A stretch of 15,665 nucleotides of DNA from Burkholderia sp. (GTDB lineage: Bacteria; Pseudomonadota; Gammaproteobacteria; Burkholderiales; Burkholderiaceae), in NCBI RefSeq assembly GCF_018375725.1, contig NZ_JAHACR010000073.1:1-15665 (forward strand), written 5' to 3'. The notes under the pieces are model-generated. The model was not told the DNA's origin. It saw only the letters and a program-made list of their open reading frames with translations, and did not search any database. Both the position numbers and the translations under genes were made by a program. Below, piece by piece: positions 8,226 through 14,735 of this stretch (the first letter of the stretch is position 1; every line of letters begins with the position of its first letter).

Positions 8226-8299
8226 GGCGCGGCGGGCGCTCCCGGGGCGGGCCATCCCGGGGTGGGCCATCCCGCAGCGGGCGATCTCAGAGCGACCAT
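8226..8299 (+). repeat. Degenerate tandem repeat of 15 bases, about five units
   Basis: Two nearly identical units, CCCGGGGCGGGCCAT (8241-8255) and CCCGGGGTGGGCCAT (8256-8270), are followed by CCCGCAGCGGGCGAT (8271-8285) and CTCAGAGCGACCAT (8286-8299). A weaker copy, GGCGCGGCGGGCGCT, precedes them (8226-8240). The units decay outward from the middle, as expected of an old slipped-strand expansion. The array starts seven bases after the trxB stop. The CCATCCCG theme recurs at 8356-8363. Confidence 0.75.
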
Positions 8300-8350
8300 C
8301 CCGCTACAACTGCCCCGGCAGCGGATGAGCCCGCGACCGACACGCCCGGC

Positions 8351-8379
8351 GTGAACCATCCCGCGCCGGGCGCTACAAT
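8351..8379 (+). promoter_or_regulatory. Promoter candidate upstream of the Smr gene
   Basis: TACAAT (8374-8379) lies 17 bases after GTGAAC (8351-8356), a weak -35. Transcription would start near 8386. A strong terminator lies only about 30 bases further on, so this promoter could make either a tiny RNA or an attenuated smr mRNA. Confidence 0.4.
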
Positions 8380-8412
8380 GGCGTCCGCTGTCGCGCCGTC
8401 TGCCTGCAACAA

Positions 8413-8441
8413 GCCGCTGCCGCCGCGCAGCGGCTTTTTTT
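8413..8441 (+). terminator. Rho-independent terminator between trxB and the Smr gene
   Basis: A perfect 8-bp stem, GCCGCTGC (8413-8420) and GCAGCGGC (8427-8434), with a 6-base loop, is followed by seven T residues (8435-8441). It should end the trxB transcript about 200 bases after its stop codon. It stands 43 bases before the Smr gene start, so any promoter serving that gene must either lie within these 43 bases or read through it. Confidence 0.88.
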
Positions 8442-8484
8442 GTGCCGCGCCCCCGCGCGCACCAAATGTCCTGCGTGTGACCCC

Positions 8485-9261
8485 ATGGCGAAAAACCAGC
8501 CCCATCCGAGCGATCCCGCGAAGCGGCAGATCGCCGCCCGTCCCGACAAACCCGCCCCTGCCGCGACGCCGGCGCCCACGTCCGCCGATATACGCGGCCA
8601 GGGCCTGGCCGGCCTCGGCTCACTGCGCACCGCACTCAAGGGCGAAGCCGAACGCCGCGAGCGCGAGCGTGCCGTTGCCCAGCAGGCCAAACGTCAGGCC
8701 GATGCCGACGCGAACCTGTTCCGTGCGGAAATCGGCGATATCAAGCCGCTCGACGCGCCACCGCGTGCATCGTCCGGCCGCATGGCGCCCGCGCCCGTGC
8801 CAAAGCAGACGCAGCGCGACGAAGAAGCCGTGCTGAGCGCGACCCTGTCCGACGAGTTCGATCCCGAGACGCTGCTCGACAGCGACGAATCGCTGTACTA
8901 CCACCGCCCCGGCGTAAGCCGGGATGTCGTGCGCAGGCTGCGCAGCGGTGCGTGGGTCGTGCAAGCGCAGCTCGACCTGCACGGCATGCGGCGCGACGAA
9001 GCGCGCGAGGCGCTCGCCGACTTCGTCCGCGAAGCCGGCAAGAAGGGGCTGCGCTGCCTGCGCGTGATTCACGGCAAGGGCCTCGGCTCGGTCGGCAAGG
9101 AACCGGTGCTGAAGGGCAAGGTGCGCGCATGGCTCGTGCAGAAGGAAGAAGTGATCGCATTCTGCGAGGCGCGCGCCAACGACGGTGGCGCGGGCGCCGT
9201 GCTGGTGCTGTTGCAGCCGTCGGCCGCGCCGGGCGATCGGGGGCCGCGTGCCGCATCCTAG
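8485..9261 (+). CDS. Smr-domain (MutS2-type endonuclease domain) protein
   Basis: 258 residues in two parts. Residues 1-110 are Ala/Pro-rich and charged with an Arg/Glu helix (EAERRERERAVAQQAKRQAD), probably flexible. Residues 139-245 hold YYHRPGVSRDVVRRLRSG followed by the Smr domain, with the paired signatures LDLHGM (163-168) and HGKG (196-199) and a C-terminal GGAGAVLVLL strand. In the family the DLHG and HGKG motifs make a nuclease site. The layout resembles E. coli SmrB, which cuts mRNA between collided ribosomes, but that role here is inference. The ATG at 8485 follows directly on the terminator region. An in-frame TTG at 8440 would lie in the terminator T tract. The ribosome binding site is weak. 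It overlaps the next gene by 14 bases. Confidence 0.9.
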   Translation: MAKNQPHPSDPAKRQIAARPDKPAPAATPAPTSADIRGQGLAGLGSLRTALKGEAERRERERAVAQQAKRQADADANLFRAEIGDIKPLDAPPRASSGRMAPAPVPKQTQRDEEAVLSATLSDEFDPETLLDSDESLYYHRPGVSRDVVRRLRSGAWVVQAQLDLHGMRRDEAREALADFVREAGKKGLRCLRVIHGKGLGSVGKEPVLKGKVRAWLVQKEEVIAFCEARANDGGAGAVLVLLQPSAAPGDRGPRAAS

Positions 9262-9871
9262 GCTGACGCTCGCGATCGCCGTGATGGAGGCGATCGCGAC
9301 GCTCGCATTCGCGATTTCCGGTTTCATCGAGGCACGCAAGAACCGGCTCGACTCGGTCGGCACCTTCGTCGTCGCGCTGGCGACCGCGTTCGGCGGCGGC
9401 ACGGTGCGCGACATCCTGCTCGAGCGCCGGCCGTTCTACTGGGTCGTGCACGACGGCTACGTATTGGTGATCTTCGCGATGGCGCTGTTCGCGCCGTTCG
9501 TGCTGCGGATGCTGTCGCGGCTGTCGGCCGAACGGATGCTGCTCGTCGCCGATGCGATCGGGCTCGGCATCTTCAGCATTTCCGGCACGTCGATCGCGCT
9601 CGACGCGGGGATGCCGCGCTTCATCTCCGTGATGATGGGCGTGATTACCGGCGTCGTCGGCGGGATCGTCCGCGACGTGCTGTGCAACGACATTCCGCTG
9701 ATCCTGCGCGACTCGCGGCCGTACGCGACCTGCGCATTCGCCGGCGGCTGGTTCTATCTGCTGCTCGTGTGGCTGAACGTCGATTCCGTCTACAGCGTGC
9801 TGCTCGCGACCGGGTTCATCCTCACCGCGCGGCTCGTCACGTACAAGTTCGACATCAGGTTGCCGCACTGA
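9248..9871 (+). CDS. TRIC/UPF0126 family membrane protein (trimeric intracellular cation channel type)
   Basis: A 207-residue inner-membrane protein made of two similar halves. Each has a transmembrane helix ending in a Gly-rich, Arg-Asp motif: GTFVVALATAFGGGTVRD (38-55) and MGVITGVVGGIVRD (130-143). About seven hydrophobic segments are visible (near 5-27, 38-51, 69-88, 97-116, 126-141, 161-178, 182-197), as expected for the TRIC fold. Prokaryotic TRIC proteins form trimeric potassium-permeable channels, while Pfam names the repeat a glycine transporter domain. The substrate here is unknown. I chose GTG at 9248 because it keeps the first helix whole and has GGGGG a few bases upstream. The ATG at 9284 would cut into that helix. 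The 14-base overlap with the Smr gene suggests translational coupling. The stop codon sits in the centre of a palindrome. Confidence 0.88.
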   Translation: MPHPRLTLAIAVMEAIATLAFAISGFIEARKNRLDSVGTFVVALATAFGGGTVRDILLERRPFYWVVHDGYVLVIFAMALFAPFVLRMLSRLSAERMLLVADAIGLGIFSISGTSIALDAGMPRFISVMMGVITGVVGGIVRDVLCNDIPLILRDSRPYATCAFAGGWFYLLLVWLNVDSVYSVLLATGFILTARLVTYKFDIRLPH

Positions 9872-9880
9872 GTGCGGCAA
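9860..9880. repeat. Perfect 21-base palindrome over the TRIC gene stop codon
   Basis: TTGCCGCACT (9860-9869), a central G, and AGTGCGGCAA (9871-9880). In RNA it can form an 8-bp stem with a 5-base loop that holds the UGA stop codon (9869-9871). It is the first of two hairpins at the convergent junction with the gts operon. Confidence 0.8.
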
Positions 9881-9892
9881 CCGTTCAATGCA

Positions 9893-9918
9893 CAAGGGGC
9901 CGTCGATACGGCCCCTTG
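9893..9918. terminator. Hairpin at the convergent junction, possible two-way terminator
   Basis: A perfect 10-bp stem, CAAGGGGCCG (9893-9902) and CGGCCCCTTG (9909-9918), with a 6-base loop. It lies between the stop of the TRIC gene and the stop of gtsD. T tracts are poor on both sides, so it may act as a barrier or 3'-end stabiliser rather than a classical intrinsic terminator. Confidence 0.62.
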
Positions 9919-9942
9919 TCATGTGCGGTGTCCCGGTCAACG

Positions 9943-11061
9943 TCAAGCAATCCGCTCTTCCGAAGCCGGATCGAACAGCACCGCCTTCGACACATCGAAC
10001 AGCAGCGACAGCGTCTGCGCCGGCTGCGGATTCGCAGCCGGATGCACGCGGCTCACGATGCGCTTGCCGTTCAACTGCGCGAATACGTGTGTATCCGGGC
10101 CGGTCGGCTCCGTCACGTCGACGCGCACGTCGACCGGCTGCAGCCGCGACGCCTCGCCGTTGTGCGCGTTGCGCGCGTCGGTGATGCGCTCCGGACGCAG
10201 CCCGAGGATCACCTCGCGCCCGATGTGCGCCTTCAGCGTCGCGGCGTCGAACGGCAGGTTCAGCACGCCGCGCGACACGCCCGTGTCGATTTCCAGCCCG
10301 ACGCCGCTGCCCTGCTCCACCAGCCTGCCGTTGATGAAGTTAATCGGCGGTGCGCCGATGAAACCCGCGACGAACAGGTTCGCCGGCGAATCGTAGATCT
10401 CCTGCGGCGCACCGAACTGCTGGACGACGCCATCCTTCATCACCGCGATGCGGTCGCCGAGCGTCATCGCCTCGATCTGATCGTGCGTGACGTAGACGAT
10501 CGTCGTGCCGAGGCGCTGGTGCAACAGCTTGATTTCCGCGCGCATCTCGATGCGCAGCTTTGCATCGAGGTTCGACAGCGGCTCGTCGAACAGGAACAGC
10601 GCCGGATCGCGGGCGAGCGCGCGGCCCATCGCGACGCGCTGCCGCTGGCCGCCCGACAGCTGGCCCGGCTTGCGGTCAAGCAGATGCTGGATCTGCAGCA
10701 TCTGCGACACGCGATCGACGATCTGCTGCTGCTCGCTCTTCGGCACCTTGCGGATGTTCAGGCCGAACGAGATGTTCTCGCGCACCGTCATCGACGGATA
10801 CAGCGCATACGACTGGAACACCATCGCGATATCGCGATCCTTCGGCGACAGTTCGTTGACGACCTTGCCGTCGATCCGGATCTCGCCGCGCGTGACCGTT
10901 TCAAGGCCGGCGATCATGTTGAGCAGCGTCGATTTCCCGCAGCCCGAGCCGCCGACGAGAATCAGGAACTGACCGTCCTCGATTTCGATGTCGACCCCCT
11001 TCAGAACCGGCACCCCGTTCGGGTAGGTCTTGTACACGTCACGGATGGAAAGGCTTGCCAT
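9943..11061 (-). CDS. gtsD: Sugar ABC transporter ATP-binding protein (MalK/UgpC family, GtsD)
   Basis: The cytoplasmic ATPase that powers the importer; two copies bind the GtsB-GtsC permease pair. The protein is 372 residues. It shows Walker A GGSGCGKST (37-45), the Q-loop Q83 in VFQSYALYP, the ABC signature LSGGQ (135-139), Walker B ALFLFDE (154-160), the D-loop SNLD (163-166) and the switch histidine H193. A MalK-type C-terminal regulatory OB-fold (TOBE) region follows, containing GLRPERI (287-293). By sequence it belongs to the class that annotation pipelines label UgpC. Its place in the gts operon beside zwf argues for glucose or mannose rather than glycerol phosphate. The ATG at 11059-11061 has GAGG about ten bases upstream. 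It is last in the operon, 137 bases after gtsC, with two stable hairpins in between. Such ATPases can serve more than one importer. Confidence 0.95.
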   Translation of the reverse strand: MASLSIRDVYKTYPNGVPVLKGVDIEIEDGQFLILVGGSGCGKSTLLNMIAGLETVTRGEIRIDGKVVNELSPKDRDIAMVFQSYALYPSMTVRENISFGLNIRKVPKSEQQQIVDRVSQMLQIQHLLDRKPGQLSGGQRQRVAMGRALARDPALFLFDEPLSNLDAKLRIEMRAEIKLLHQRLGTTIVYVTHDQIEAMTLGDRIAVMKDGVVQQFGAPQEIYDSPANLFVAGFIGAPPINFINGRLVEQGSGVGLEIDTGVSRGVLNLPFDAATLKAHIGREVILGLRPERITDARNAHNGEASRLQPVDVRVDVTEPTGPDTHVFAQLNGKRIVSRVHPAANPQPAQTLSLLFDVSKAVLFDPASEERIA

Positions 11062-11089
11062 GCTGTGAATCCTCTGTCTCTTGTGTCAG

Positions 11090-11119
11090 CCGGAGCGGGC
11101 GCTTTCGCGCCTGCTCCGG
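11090..11119 (-). other. Stable intercistronic hairpin with GAAA loop before gtsD
   Basis: On the minus strand a 13-bp stem (one G-T pair) is closed by a GAAA tetraloop: CCGGAGC at 11090-11096 pairs with GCTCCGG at 11113-11119, and the inner part is GCGC-GAAA-GCGC. It lies 28 bases before the gtsD ATG, upstream of the ribosome binding site. There is no T tract, so a role in mRNA stability or gtsD output is likelier than termination. Confidence 0.65.
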
Positions 11120-11158
11120 TCCCATGCAAAGCGCGGCGCGCCGCGTCGGGTTCGTTCC

Positions 11159-11180
11159 GGGTGCGCCTCGCGGCGCACCC
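11159..11180 (-). other. Stable intercistronic hairpin with GCGA loop after gtsC
   Basis: Perfect 9-bp stem, GGGTGCGCC (11159-11167) and GGCGCACCC (11172-11180). On the minus strand the loop is GCGA, again of the GNRA class. It starts 18 bases after the gtsC stop and may protect the upstream mRNA from 3' exonucleases. Confidence 0.6.
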
Positions 11181-11198
11181 GCCGTCGTACTCAGATAT

Positions 11199-12056
11199 TC
11201 AGCCCTTCACCGCGCCCGCCGTCAGGCCGCGCACGAAGTACCGCCCCGCGATCACGTAGACGAGCAGCGTCGGCAGCGCGGCGATGATCGCGCCCGCCAT
11301 GTCGACGTTGTATTCCTTCACGCCCGTCGACGTGTTGACGAGGTTGTTCAGCGCGACCGTGATCGGCATCGAATCGACGCCGGAGAACACGATGCCGAAC
11401 AGGAAGTCGTTCCAGATCTGCGTGAACTGCCAGATCAGGCACACCATGAAGATCGGCAGCGACACCGGCAGCAGGATCTTCGTGAAGATCGTGAAGAAGC
11501 CCGCGCCGTCGATGCGCGCCGCCTTCACGAGCTCGGCGGGCACGCTCACGTAGAAATTGCGGAAGAACATCGTCGTGAACGCAATCCCGTAGACGACGTG
11601 CACGAACACGAGGCCCGGAATCGTGTTGGCCAGCCCGAAATAGCCCTGCAGGCGCGCCATCGGCAGCAGGATCACCTGGAACGGGATGAAACAGCCGACC
11701 AGCATCATCGTGAACAGCGCATCCGCGCCGCGAAAGCGCCAGTGCGTGAGCACGTAACCGTTGAACGCGCCGATCAGCGACGAGATCAGCACGGCCGGGA
11801 TCACCATCTGCAGCGAATTCAGGAAGAACGGCTTCATGCCGTCGCAGCGCACGCCGGTGCAGGCCTCGCTCCACGCCTTGACCCACGGCGCGAATGTCCA
11901 GTGCGACGGCGGCGTCAGCAGGTTGCCCGTGCGCAGCTGGTCGAGATCCTTGAACGACGTCGACAGCATCACGTAGATCGGAAACAGGAAGTACAGCGCG
12001 AACAGGATCAGCGCCGCGTAGATCACCGCCCGGCTCAGGGTCGCTTTAGGCTGCAT
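11199..12056 (-). CDS. gtsC: Sugar ABC transporter permease (MalG-like, GtsC)
   Basis: An inner-membrane permease that pairs with GtsB to form the sugar path. The 285-residue protein has a first helix at 10-31, then a periplasmic stretch (32-80) with two cysteines (C66 and C71). Five further hydrophobic segments follow, near 82-103, 112-133, 144-165, 197-212 and 248-268. The cytoplasmic EAA loop that docks on the ATPase is ELVKAARIDGAGFFTIFTKI (175-194), with the expected A-x-x-D-G-A core. The ATG at 12054-12056 is preceded by GAGGAG (12065-12070) with 8-base spacing. Its first 11 bases overlap the end of gtsB, so translation of the two permeases is probably coupled, which suits their 1:1 use. 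Confidence 0.95.
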   Translation of the reverse strand: MQPKATLSRAVIYAALILFALYFLFPIYVMLSTSFKDLDQLRTGNLLTPPSHWTFAPWVKAWSEACTGVRCDGMKPFFLNSLQMVIPAVLISSLIGAFNGYVLTHWRFRGADALFTMMLVGCFIPFQVILLPMARLQGYFGLANTIPGLVFVHVVYGIAFTTMFFRNFYVSVPAELVKAARIDGAGFFTIFTKILLPVSLPIFMVCLIWQFTQIWNDFLFGIVFSGVDSMPITVALNNLVNTSTGVKEYNVDMAGAIIAALPTLLVYVIAGRYFVRGLTAGAVKG

Positions 12057-12984
12057 TGCGCGTGCTCCTCGATTCCAGATACATCAGCGGCACGAGCACC
12101 GCCACCACGGTCGCGAGCATCATCACGGACGACGCCGCGCCCAGCCCCAGCTGCCCGCGGTTGAACGAGAACGTGTACATGAACATCGCCGGCAGCGACG
12201 ACGACGTGCCCGGCCCGCCCGCCGTCAGCGCGACGACGAGGTCGAAGGTCTTGATCGTGATGTGGCAGAGGATCAGCAGCACCGAGAAGAACACCGGGCG
12301 CATGCTCGGGATCACGATCTTGCGGTAGATCGTCGGCAGCGTCGCGCCGTCGACCTGCGCGGCCTTGAAGATCTCGCTGTCGACGCCGCGCAGGCCGGCG
12401 AGGAACAGCGCCATCACGAAGCCGGTCGATTGCCATACGGCCGCGATCACGACGCAGAAGATCGCCTTGTCCGGATCGTCGAGCCAGCCGAACGAAAAAC
12501 TCGTCCAGCCCCAGTCGTGCATCACCTTCTCCAGGCCGAGGCCGGGATTCAGGATCCATTGCCACGCGGTACCCGTCACGATGAACGACAGCGCCATCGG
12601 ATACAGGAAGATCGCGCGCAGCGCGCCTTCGCTGCGGATCTTCTGGTCGAGCAGGATCGCGAGGAACAGCCCGAGCGCGACGCAGATCGCGATGAACGGA
12701 ATGCCGAACCATCCGAGGTTCGCGGCGGACGTCCACCATACGTCGTTCTGGAACAGATCGACGTAGCGGTCGAAGCCGTCGAATTCGTAGTTCGGCAACA
12801 GCCGCGAACGGGTCAGCGACAGATAGCCGGTAATCAGGATGAAGCCGTAGATGAACACCACGGCGATCGCCACGCTGGGCGCGAGCACCAGCTTCGGAAT
12901 CCAGCGGTCGGCGAACGCCGACATCGGCGACGCGCGCCGGGCGACGACCGCGCCGGATCCGTTTCCGCTAAGAGGGGCAGCCAC
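12046..12984 (-). CDS. gtsB: Sugar ABC transporter permease (MalF-like, GtsB)
   Basis: The partner permease of GtsC, 312 residues. A 30-residue cytoplasmic start precedes helices near 31-57, 88-113, 120-144, 174-198, 231-253 and 284-303. The EAA loop is EIFKAAQVDGATLPTIYRKI (204-223). The start is a GTG at 12982-12984, supported by AGGAG nine bases upstream. The in-frame ATG at 12924 has no Shine-Dalgarno sequence. It comes after gtsA with a 151-base gap that holds a hairpin, and it overlaps gtsC. Confidence 0.95.
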   Translation of the reverse strand: MAAPLSGNGSGAVVARRASPMSAFADRWIPKLVLAPSVAIAVVFIYGFILITGYLSLTRSRLLPNYEFDGFDRYVDLFQNDVWWTSAANLGWFGIPFIAICVALGLFLAILLDQKIRSEGALRAIFLYPMALSFIVTGTAWQWILNPGLGLEKVMHDWGWTSFSFGWLDDPDKAIFCVVIAAVWQSTGFVMALFLAGLRGVDSEIFKAAQVDGATLPTIYRKIVIPSMRPVFFSVLLILCHITIKTFDLVVALTAGGPGTSSSLPAMFMYTFSFNRGQLGLGAASSVMMLATVVAVLVPLMYLESRSTRNAA

Positions 12985-13084
12985 TTGGTTCGACTCCTGG
13001 TACGAGAGGTGACGCGGCCCGGCAAGCCGGGGAGCGGCATCGGGTACGGCACGGGCCCGCCTGAGCGCGCCCGCCTGCCGCAGA

Positions 13085-13125
13085 TACGAAAACGCCCGGC
13101 AGATGAAACGCGTCCGGCCGGGCGT
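13085..13125 (-). terminator. Attenuator-like hairpin between gtsA and gtsB
   Basis: A 9-bp stem, ACGCCCGGC (13092-13100) and GCCGGGCGT (13117-13125), with a 16-base loop. It begins 10 bases after the gtsA stop and on the minus strand is followed by TTTTCGTA. Partial termination here would leave more gtsA than gtsBCD mRNA, a usual arrangement for binding-protein importers. Confidence 0.6.
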
Positions 13126-13135
13126 GTATCGCGCC

Positions 13136-14383
13136 TTACTTCACCTTCGCGGCTTTCGCGAGCGCGGCGACCGCGCTCTTCGCGTCCTGCTGCGAGTTCA
13201 TGAACTTCGTCACGACGTCGGTCATCGCGCCGGCGGTCGCGTCGTTCTGCGCCATGCCGTGCGCGAGCGACGGCACGAAGCCGTTCGACTTGATCGCGAC
13301 CTGCTCATCCGCATACGACTTCTTCGCGCAGTCGTCGAACTTGTCCATCTTCACGCCGAGACGCACCGGCACCGAGCCCTTCATCAGGCTGAACTGCTCC
13401 TGGAACGCCGGCGTCATGATCGTCTTCGCGAGCGCGAGCTGGCCCGGCGTCGCGGCCTTCTGGCCCTTCTGCTCGAAGAATACGAACGAATCGACGTTGA
13501 ACGTGTAGGCGTTCGCCGTGCCCGGCACCGGCGCACAGAGGTAGTCCTTGCCCGCCTTCTTGCCGGCGCCCTCGAACTCGCCCTTCGCCCAGTCGCCCAT
13601 GAACTGCATGCCGGCACGGCCGTTGATGACCATCGCGGTCGCGAGGTTCCAGTCACGCCCGTTGCGGCCGCTGTCGAAGTAACCCTGGATCTTGCGCACC
13701 GTATTGAACACGTCGACCATCCTGTCCGACGTCAGCGTCTTCTGGTCGAGATCGACCAGCGCCTTGCGGTAGAAATCCGCGCCCTGCGACAGCACGACGT
13801 CTTCCCACAGCGTCAGGTCCTGCCACGGCTGGCCGCCCATCGCCACCGGCTGGATGCCGGCCGCCTTCAGCTTGTCGGCAACCTGGAAGAATTCGGGCCA
13901 CGTGGTCGGCACCTTCGCGCCGACCTTGTCCAGCGCAGCCTTGTTCACGTACAGCCAGTTCACGCGGTGCACCGCGAACGGCGCGCCGACGTAATGGCCC
14001 TTGTACTTCATGATCCTGTCGATCTCGGGCGGCAGGCTCTGTTTCCAGTCGCCCGCGACCGGGTCGATGTTGACGAGCACGCCCTGCTCCGCCCAGTCCT
14101 GGATCAGCGGGCCCTTGATCTGTGCGGCAGACGGCGCGTCGCCGCTGATCACCTTGGTCTTCAGCGCGGTCATCGCCGCTGCGCCGGCGCCGCCTGCGAC
14201 GGCGAAATCCTTCCAGACGTAGCCCTGCTTCTGCAGGTCGTCCTTCAGCACGCCGACCGCCTTCGACTCGCCGCCCGAGGTCCACCAGTGCAGCACCGTC
14301 ACATTCTCTGCCGCCTGCGCCGCCACGGCGCCGAGCATCAGACCCGCAGCACACAGCGCACCCATGATCGCGCGAACTTTCAT
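13136..14383 (-). CDS. gtsA: Periplasmic glucose/mannose-binding protein of an ABC importer (GtsA)
   Basis: The binding protein that captures sugar in the periplasm and hands it to GtsBC. The 415-residue precursor has a clear Sec signal peptide: basic KVR, hydrophobic AIMGALCAAGLMLGAVAA, and a cut after AQA at residue 24. The mature start AENVTVLHWWTSGGESKAV carries the paired Trp and TSGGE motif typical of glucose-binding proteins of the Pseudomonas GtsA type (family 1 solute-binding proteins). WTSGGE near the start and later aromatic residues (HRVNWLYVNK, QPWQDLTLWEDVV, FMGDWAKGEF) would line the sugar pocket. The mature chain has two cysteines (in KDYLCAP and FDDCAKK) that could form a disulfide. 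The ATG at 14381-14383 follows GGAGGAG with 7-base spacing, the strongest ribosome binding site in the window. Glucose/mannose specificity is inferred from resemblance and from the neighbouring zwf. Confidence 0.93.
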   Translation of the reverse strand: MKVRAIMGALCAAGLMLGAVAAQAAENVTVLHWWTSGGESKAVGVLKDDLQKQGYVWKDFAVAGGAGAAAMTALKTKVISGDAPSAAQIKGPLIQDWAEQGVLVNIDPVAGDWKQSLPPEIDRIMKYKGHYVGAPFAVHRVNWLYVNKAALDKVGAKVPTTWPEFFQVADKLKAAGIQPVAMGGQPWQDLTLWEDVVLSQGADFYRKALVDLDQKTLTSDRMVDVFNTVRKIQGYFDSGRNGRDWNLATAMVINGRAGMQFMGDWAKGEFEGAGKKAGKDYLCAPVPGTANAYTFNVDSFVFFEQKGQKAATPGQLALAKTIMTPAFQEQFSLMKGSVPVRLGVKMDKFDDCAKKSYADEQVAIKSNGFVPSLAHGMAQNDATAGAMTDVVTKFMNSQQDAKSAVAALAKAAKVK

Positions 14384-14735
14384 TACTTATCTCCTCCAGA
14401 CTGGATCAACTCGTGAGATTCCATCGACGGGAACCGGCTTCTTGACGACGACGGGGAAATCGAGCCGCGAGCGACGCGTGGCGCGTGCGGGCCGATGACC
14501 GGCCGCGGGCTCTTACAGATACAGGTACGGAAAGCGTGATTCGGGCTTCAACGGCTTGTCTCCATCTTGTGTTTCTGGCCCGCCGCGACGCGGCGCGAGC
14601 CTGGGGCCGACGACACGCGCTCTGTGCGCGTCGTCAATGTCCGATAACATTCGGCAACTGGCGCCCCCGCCGGCGAAGCACGCGCGGTTCTCTTGACTGC
14701 GCTTCATTTTTTCTTCGCCCGGGTGCTACCCCTTG
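14384..14735 (-). other. Long 5' leader region of gtsA (about 350 bases)
   Basis: If transcription starts at the promoter over the HexR-type palindrome (near 14735), gtsA has a leader of about 350 bases. It holds the strong ribosome binding site GGAGGAG (14391-14397) and several possible hairpins: CGCCGC/GCGGCG at 14581-14595, a bulged stem at 14609-14635, and a 7-bp bulged stem at 14493-14513. It also holds an imperfect palindrome, TGTCCGATAACATTCGGCA (14638-14656), that could be a second operator. A 64-codon open frame (14513-14707, starting MKRSQENRACFAGG) begins about 28 bases into the predicted transcript, but it has only a weak ribosome binding site and resembles nothing I know. I see no named riboswitch. 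Confidence 0.4.
14391..14397 (-). promoter_or_regulatory. Strong ribosome binding site of gtsA
   Basis: GGAGGAG on the minus strand, seven bases before the gtsA ATG. It fixes the start codon and fits the high expression expected of a periplasmic binding protein. Confidence 0.85.

Noticed and set aside
7242..8270. Minus-strand open frame opposite trxB
   Set aside because: Fully antisense to trxB, with no signature motifs and no ribosome binding site; trxB motifs are complete on the other strand.
8226..8299. CRISPR-like array
   Set aside because: Units are 15 bases, directly abutting and without spacers, so this is a simple tandem repeat.
7865..8836. Plus-strand frame through the trxB end, the 15-base repeat and the Smr gene start
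   Set aside because: The five-residue repeat looks interesting, but the frame overlaps two real genes, crosses a strong terminator and has no start signal.
9682..11259. Plus-strand open frame of 525 codons over the end of the TRIC gene and all of gtsD
   Set aside because: Overlaps a complete TRIC gene in another frame and is antisense to a complete ABC ATPase; composition is shadow-like.
13103..14416. Plus-strand open frame opposite gtsA
   Set aside because: Antisense shadow of the binding protein, whose signal peptide and strong ribosome binding site are on the minus strand.
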